From Actinomycetes bacterium (lineage in GTDB: Bacteria; Actinomycetota; Actinomycetes; Propionibacteriales; Propionibacteriaceae), in assembly GCA_021803025.1 (NCBI GenBank), contig JAJZQV010000016.1:1-44321 (forward strand): DNA of 44,321 nucleotides, read 5' to 3'. Below are positions 40,894-44,321 of the stretch, in pieces. Each line of letters begins with the position of its first letter. Within the stretch, counting starts at the first letter, position 1. Below the pieces are notes generated by a model. That model searched no databases, was not told the origin of the DNA, and saw only the letters and a list, made by a program, of their open reading frames with translations. The translations under genes and the position numbers were made by a program.

Positions 40894-41246
40894 CAGAACA
40901 CCAGCACCTTGTCGGCAGCGAGGGTTTCCTGGGTCAGTTCGTCGAGGGTGGAGCGCTGGGCGCCGGGGATGAGGTCGTCCTGAGTGAGCCCTCGGGCGTC
41001 CATGCAGGTCCCGCACACCAGCACCCGGCCCTTCCGACGGACCACGTTGCCGAGCATCTTGTTGACGTTGTAGTAGCCCTCCGGCACCTTCTGGCCAGCC
41101 TTGGCCGCGCTCGCGGCATCCCCCATGAGGAACACCGCCACGTCGTGGCCCTCGTCGAGGCGTTGCAGGTTCGCCGCCAGCCGCAGCCCGTTGTAGACGC
41201 GCTCCGTGCCGTACGGCGGATCATTGAGGATGAACAGCGTGGTCAT
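40893..41246 (-). CDS. DsrE/DsrF-like sulfur carrier protein
   Basis: The 117-residue protein has TLFILNDPPYGTERVYNGLR at the start, VAVFLMGDAASAAKAGQ and the Cys pair in LVCGTCMDARGL (about residues 76-87). Members of this family carry persulfide sulfur or act as sulfur-relay partners. It lies between an ArsR-rhodanese regulator and a cysteine desulfurase, so a role in passing sulfane sulfur is plausible. AAGGAAGG precedes the ATG. Confidence 0.88.
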   Translation of the reverse strand: MTTLFILNDPPYGTERVYNGLRLAANLQRLDEGHDVAVFLMGDAASAAKAGQKVPEGYYNVNKMLGNVVRRKGRVLVCGTCMDARGLTQDDLIPGAQRSTLDELTQETLAADKVLVF

Positions 41247-41294
41247 GGACGACCCTTCCTTGTAGAGACTCAGATCTTCGTGGTTGTGGTGACT

Positions 41295-41954
41295 TCAGGA
41301 GGCGACCGGACGACCGGCCTGCGCCCAGTCGGGATAGCCGCCCGCCAGCCGGGAAGCCGTGAAGCCAGCCTCCCGGAGACGTTGGGTGGCGGTGGCCGCC
41401 AGCACGCAGTAGGGGCCCCGGCAGTACGCGACGATCCGCGTGTCCATGGGGAGATCGGCCATGCGGTCAGCCAGGTCCGCAGTCGGGATGTTGACGGCAC
41501 CCTCGACGTGGCCTGCGGCGTACTCACTCTCAGGGCGGACGTCCACGAGGATCACGTCCTCGGTGTGAGCGAGCCGGTCCAGCTCGTCGAACTCGATCGG
41601 ACGTGCACCGTCGACCTCGCCGAAGAACGCCTGGGCCAGAGCGGTCACCTCCGCGATCTGCGACTCAGCCACGGCAACCAGCGCTCGATAAGCCGCCAAG
41701 ACCGTACGGTCCGAGAGGCGATAGACCCTGCTGGTCCCCTCCACCCGGCGCGTCACCAGTCCAGCCGCGGACAGCACCTGAAGGTGGCGCGACGTGTTGC
41801 CCACCGAGGCGCCCACCTGCCCGGCCAACGACTCCACCGAGCGCTCCCCCTGAGCCAGGACATCCACAAGCTCCACCCGCCGCGCGTGACCCAGAGCAGC
41901 ACCGACCCGGGCGAAGTGCCCGAACACCTGATCCTTGAACTCGCGACCGTCCAT
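41295..41954 (-). CDS. ArsR-family regulator fused to a rhodanese domain
   Basis: The protein has 219 residues from ATG 41954. Residues 1-95 are a winged-helix ArsR domain (HARRVELVDVLAQGERSVES, ASVGNTSRHLQVLSAAGLV, SRVYRLSD). Residues about 125-219 are a rhodanese (VILVDVRPESEYAAGHVEGA, active loop IVAYCRGPYCVLA with Cys about 184 and 188). Regulators of this architecture respond to persulfide or oxidised sulfur. It heads the operon with DsrE and cysteine desulfurase and has a candidate operator just upstream, so autoregulation is likely. A longer in-frame start at 42029 is less likely because it would cover the operator. Confidence 0.88.
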   Translation of the reverse strand: MDGREFKDQVFGHFARVGAALGHARRVELVDVLAQGERSVESLAGQVGASVGNTSRHLQVLSAAGLVTRRVEGTSRVYRLSDRTVLAAYRALVAVAESQIAEVTALAQAFFGEVDGARPIEFDELDRLAHTEDVILVDVRPESEYAAGHVEGAVNIPTADLADRMADLPMDTRIVAYCRGPYCVLAATATQRLREAGFTASRLAGGYPDWAQAGRPVAS

Positions 41955-41962
41955 CCGACTCC

Positions 41963-41984
41963 TATTCTCGTACAACCGGGAACA
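41963..41984. promoter_or_regulatory. Candidate operator before the ArsR-rhodanese operon
   Basis: TATTC-N11-GGAACA, starting 9 bp before the ArsR-rhodanese start codon, has the same halves and spacing as the site at 38112-38133. The shared pattern suggests one regulator for both sulfur units. Confidence 0.5.
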
Positions 41985-42046
41985 GTAGCGAAGGATCCCA
42001 CGAGTGTCCATCAAGACCGGGCAGCGCAAGGCGACGTTGCTAAGGT

Positions 42047-42070
42047 ACGTCTGAACAACTCATCAGACGT
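42047..42070. promoter_or_regulatory. Candidate ArsR/SmtB operator before the metal-efflux operon
   Basis: ACGTCTGA and TCAGACGT form a perfect 8-bp inverted repeat around ACAACTCA, directly before the GGAGG ribosome-binding site of the ArsR gene. The inner TGAACAACTCATCA resembles the TGAAxx-type half-sites of SmtB-family sensors, suggesting autoregulation. Confidence 0.6.
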
Positions 42071-42079
42071 GGAGGCAAC

Positions 42080-42496
42080 GTGGAGCCAGAGCTGAGCGTG
42101 ATCGATGCCTGTGACTTGAAGATGGTCGATCCGGGCAAGGTCGCCGCGGTGCGCCGAAGCCTGCCCCGCTCGGAGGATGTCGTCGAGCTCGCCGACGTGT
42201 TCTCGCTGCTGAGCGATCCAGGGCGCCTGCGTCTGTTGATGTCCTTGCTCGAGGGCGGGGAGATGTGCGTCTGCGACCTCGCCGCGACGACGGCGTTGAG
42301 TGAAAGCTCGGTCAGTCACGCGCTCCGCTTGCTGAGGGCGCACCGGATCGTGTCGGTCTCTCGACGTGGCCGGATGGCGTACTACCGGCTCGACGACGGA
42401 CACGTACGGATGCTGCTGGACCTCGGCCTGACCCACACCGGCCACACTGTGGCGATGCATCCCGAGGTCCACGACTCTGAAACGGGCCGCGGGTGA
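42080..42496 (+). CDS. ArsR/SmtB-family metal-sensing repressor
   Basis: The 138-residue winged-helix protein has the metal-binding CVC motif in GGEMCVCDLAATTAL (about residues 54-68), directly in the helix used by ArsR and CadC. An extra Cys lies near the start (DACDLK). The recognition helix is LSESSVSHALRLLRAHRI and the wing is VSRRGRMAYYRLDD. It probably senses Zn, Cd, Pb or a similar soft metal and controls the two efflux genes behind it. The GTG start at 42080 has GGAGG five bases upstream, and its stop overlaps the next GTG. Confidence 0.85.
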   Translation: MEPELSVIDACDLKMVDPGKVAAVRRSLPRSEDVVELADVFSLLSDPGRLRLLMSLLEGGEMCVCDLAATTALSESSVSHALRLLRAHRIVSVSRRGRMAYYRLDDGHVRMLLDLGLTHTGHTVAMHPEVHDSETGRG

Positions 42497-43416
42497 GTCG
42501 GCGCCACGACGAGAGCCACGGCCATGGCATGGCCGGCGCGGACGCGCGCTACCTTACGGTCGCCTTGGCACTGATTGTCGGGTTCATGGTCGTCGAGGTC
42601 GCGGTCGCCATCGCGTCCAGGTCCTTGGCGCTCTTGTCCGATGCCGGGCACATGCTGACCGACGCTGCGGCGATCGCCGGCTCCCTGGTCGCGATCCGTC
42701 TCGCCGCGCGGCCCAGCAGCATCCGATGGACGTACGGGTTCAAGCGCGCCGAGATCCTCTCGGCAGCCGTGAATGCTGTCACCCTGCTCGTGATCAGCGC
42801 GGTCGTGGCCGTCGAGGCGATCCGCCGGCTGGTTACCCCGCCGGCTGTCGAGGGCGGCCCGGTACTGGCGGTCGCGCTGCTGGGCATCGTGGTGAACCTG
42901 GTCGCGGTGTGGGTGCTCGCCAAGGCCAACCGGACCAGCCTGAACGTCGAGGGGTCGTTCCAGCACATCCTGACCGACCTGTACGGGTTCATCGCCACCG
43001 TCATCGCCGGGATCGTCATCCTGCTGACCGGGTTCACCCGGGCCGACGCGATCGCCTCCCTGGTCGTGGTGGTGCTGATGCTTCACGCCGCCTGGGTCCT
43101 GTTGAAGGACTCCGGCAGGATCCTGCTGGAAGGAACTCCGGAGCACATCGACCTCGCCGACATCCGCTCTCACCTGCTCGAGGCCGCCCACGTCCTCGAC
43201 GTCCACGACCTGCACGTGTGGACCGTCACCTCGGACCTGCTCGCGATCTCGGCACACGTGACGTTGAGCGACGAGTGCTTCCACGACGGCCACACACCCC
43301 AGATCCTCGACGGACTACAGAGGTGCCTGGCCGGACACTTCGACGTCGAGCACAGCACCTTCCAGCTCGAGCCCGCCATCCACGCCACCCACGAGACCGG
43401 AACCGGCCACCAATGA
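42493..43416 (+). CDS. Cation diffusion facilitator, zinc/cadmium/cobalt efflux
   Basis: The 307-residue CDF transporter has six predicted membrane helices. It has a His-rich N-terminus (HDESHGHGMAG) and the HxxxD metal site in both LLSDAGHMLTDA (helix 2) and FQHILTDLYGF (helix 5). A cytoplasmic C-terminal domain follows from about residue 215 (ILLEGTPEHIDLADIRSHLL, VHDLHVWTVTSDLLAISAHV). This matches CzcD/ZitB-type exporters that swap metal ions for protons. The GTG start overlaps the ArsR stop. Confidence 0.92.
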   Translation: MSRRHDESHGHGMAGADARYLTVALALIVGFMVVEVAVAIASRSLALLSDAGHMLTDAAAIAGSLVAIRLAARPSSIRWTYGFKRAEILSAAVNAVTLLVISAVVAVEAIRRLVTPPAVEGGPVLAVALLGIVVNLVAVWVLAKANRTSLNVEGSFQHILTDLYGFIATVIAGIVILLTGFTRADAIASLVVVVLMLHAAWVLLKDSGRILLEGTPEHIDLADIRSHLLEAAHVLDVHDLHVWTVTSDLLAISAHVTLSDECFHDGHTPQILDGLQRCLAGHFDVEHSTFQLEPAIHATHETGTGHQ

Positions 43417-44084
43417 GCGACTTCGCCATCGACACCTCTCCCCGGACACTGATGCTGCGGCGCCGGATCCGCTGGATCGTCGCGGCCACCATCAGCTACA
43501 ACGCGATCGAGGCCATCGTCGCGATCTCGGCCGGCAGCATCGCCTCGTCCGCCGCATTGGTCGGGTTCGGCCTGGACTCCATCGTCGAGGTTCTCTCCGC
43601 AGCCGCCATCGCCTGGCAGTTCAGCGCCCCCGACCCCGAGAAACGCGAGCGGCTCGCGCTGCGACTGATCGCAGTCTCGTTCTTCGCCCTCGCGATCTAC
43701 GTCACCATCGACGCGACCCTCACGCTGACAGGGGTCAAGACCGTCGAGCACAGTCTGGTCGGGATCATCCTCACCGCAGCGAGCCTGCTGATCATGCCAG
43801 CCCTCAGCTTCGCCGAGCGGCGCACCGGCCAACACCTCGGCTCCGCGTCCGCCGTCGCCGACTCCAAGCAGACCCTGATCTGCGCCTACCTGTCGGGAGC
43901 CGTCCTCATCGGCCTGCTCCTCAACACGCTCTTCGGCTGGACCTGGGCCGACCCGGTCGCCGCCCTGGTCGTCGCCATCTTCGCCCTCCGAGAAGGACTC
44001 GAAGCCTGGAAGGGAGACAGCTGCACCGTGCCGGTGTCCGTCCTCACCGGCGAACGACCCGCAGAAGAGGACGACCACCACTGA
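43413..44084 (+). CDS. Cation-efflux-like membrane protein without cytoplasmic domain
   Basis: The 223-residue protein belongs to the broad cation-efflux superfamily. It has VGFGLDSIVEVLSAAAIAW (about 49-67), DSKQTLICAYLSGAVLIGLL (about 150-169) and five to six hydrophobic segments, but no C-terminal cytoplasmic domain. Metal-site residues are D and D/K in place of the HD pairs of true CDFs, so its cargo is uncertain. ATGA overlap with the preceding CDF shows translational coupling, suggesting a joint metal-resistance role. Confidence 0.8.
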   Translation: MSDFAIDTSPRTLMLRRRIRWIVAATISYNAIEAIVAISAGSIASSAALVGFGLDSIVEVLSAAAIAWQFSAPDPEKRERLALRLIAVSFFALAIYVTIDATLTLTGVKTVEHSLVGIILTAASLLIMPALSFAERRTGQHLGSASAVADSKQTLICAYLSGAVLIGLLLNTLFGWTWADPVAALVVAIFALREGLEAWKGDSCTVPVSVLTGERPAEEDDHH

Positions 44085-44154
44085 CCATGGTCGGCGGCCG
44101 CGTACTTCCTGTCGACGAGGAGACCCTCACCACCCACAGCGACAGTCCCGGGCA

Positions 44155-44189
44155 AGGTGCCCGCTTCGCCATCAGGATTCCGGGCACCT
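44155..44189 (+). terminator. Hairpin downstream of the metal-efflux operon
   Basis: AGGTGCCCG and CGGGCACCT pair perfectly over 9 bp with a 17-nt loop, about 70 bp after the last stop codon. No U-run follows. It may be the 3' end of the operon. I see no convincing gene in 44085-44321. Confidence 0.4.
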
Positions 44190-44321
44190 CTCCCCGCCCG
44201 TCCAAGTGGCGTTCGGTCGCCGGGCGCGCCGGAGCCTAGCCGCCGTGGTGGGATGCGTGATCCCCGGTCGCGCTGGCCGTCACGAGCGGGCTTTCGACGA
44301 TCGGTGGTGTGCGCGAGGGGT

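Noticed and set aside
44087-44239. Small frame of about 50 residues after the last efflux gene
   Set aside because: It has no ribosome-binding site or recognisable motif and includes the terminator-like hairpin.

Overview
This is high-GC actinobacterial chromosome. GTG and TTG starts are frequent, stop/start overlaps of the ATGA and GTGA type are common, and several genes look leaderless, with a TANNNT box 6-7 nt before the start codon. The left end has the layout seen around actinobacterial type II fatty-acid synthase loci: aceE, a PucR-type regulator, fabD, fabH, acpP, fabF and accD. The anaerobic cobalamin genes, including a CbiG-CobJ fusion, recall Propionibacteriaceae or a relative. I cannot name the species from sequence alone.

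Layout. 1-1.6 kb: 5' end of aceE and a PHP-domain gene on the minus strand. 1.6-8.2 kb: fasR-fabD-fabH-acpP-fabF-accD on the plus strand. 8.3-10.5 kb: uppP, an aldo/keto reductase and a DinB/DUF664 remnant. 10.56 kb: tRNA-Leu(GAG). 11-35 kb: a nearly complete early-cobalt-insertion (anaerobic) cobalamin locus with five cobalamin riboswitches. It holds the cobalt ECF transporter cbiMNQO, an NCS1 permease with its own B12 riboswitch, cobA, an alpha-ribazole kinase-like gene (cblS), cobC, cobT-cobU-cobS(broken)-cobI-cobM-cbiE-cbiG/cobJ-cbiX/sirC, the opposing cobK-cbiT-cbiC-cbiD group, and cbiB-cobQ-cobO-cbiA/decarboxylase. 35.4-38.1 kb: a zone of broken genes (MNT/HEPN pair, adenosine-specific kinase, tyrosine integrase, rhodanese). 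38.1-42 kb: sulfur-handling genes (rhodanese fragment plus MFS transporter; ArsR-rhodanese, DsrE, cysteine desulfurase). 42-44.1 kb: a metal-efflux operon (ArsR sensor and two cation-efflux proteins).

The cobalamin block appears to be an integrated element. The 3' end of the tRNA-Leu gene recurs imperfectly at 35.44 kb, CATTCCCCACG arm-like repeats lie just inside both ends, and a short piece resembling an integrase N-terminus follows the left end. Within the block, nucleotide-loop assembly looks damaged: cobS carries at least two frameshifts and a deletion, and CobU has Phe in place of the Walker A Ser. The cblS-like kinase and the B12-riboswitch-controlled NCS1 permease suggest import and salvage of the lower-ligand base or nucleoside. 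One riboswitch (17.8 kb) points antisense through cobC toward cobT, which suggests an excludon-like arrangement.
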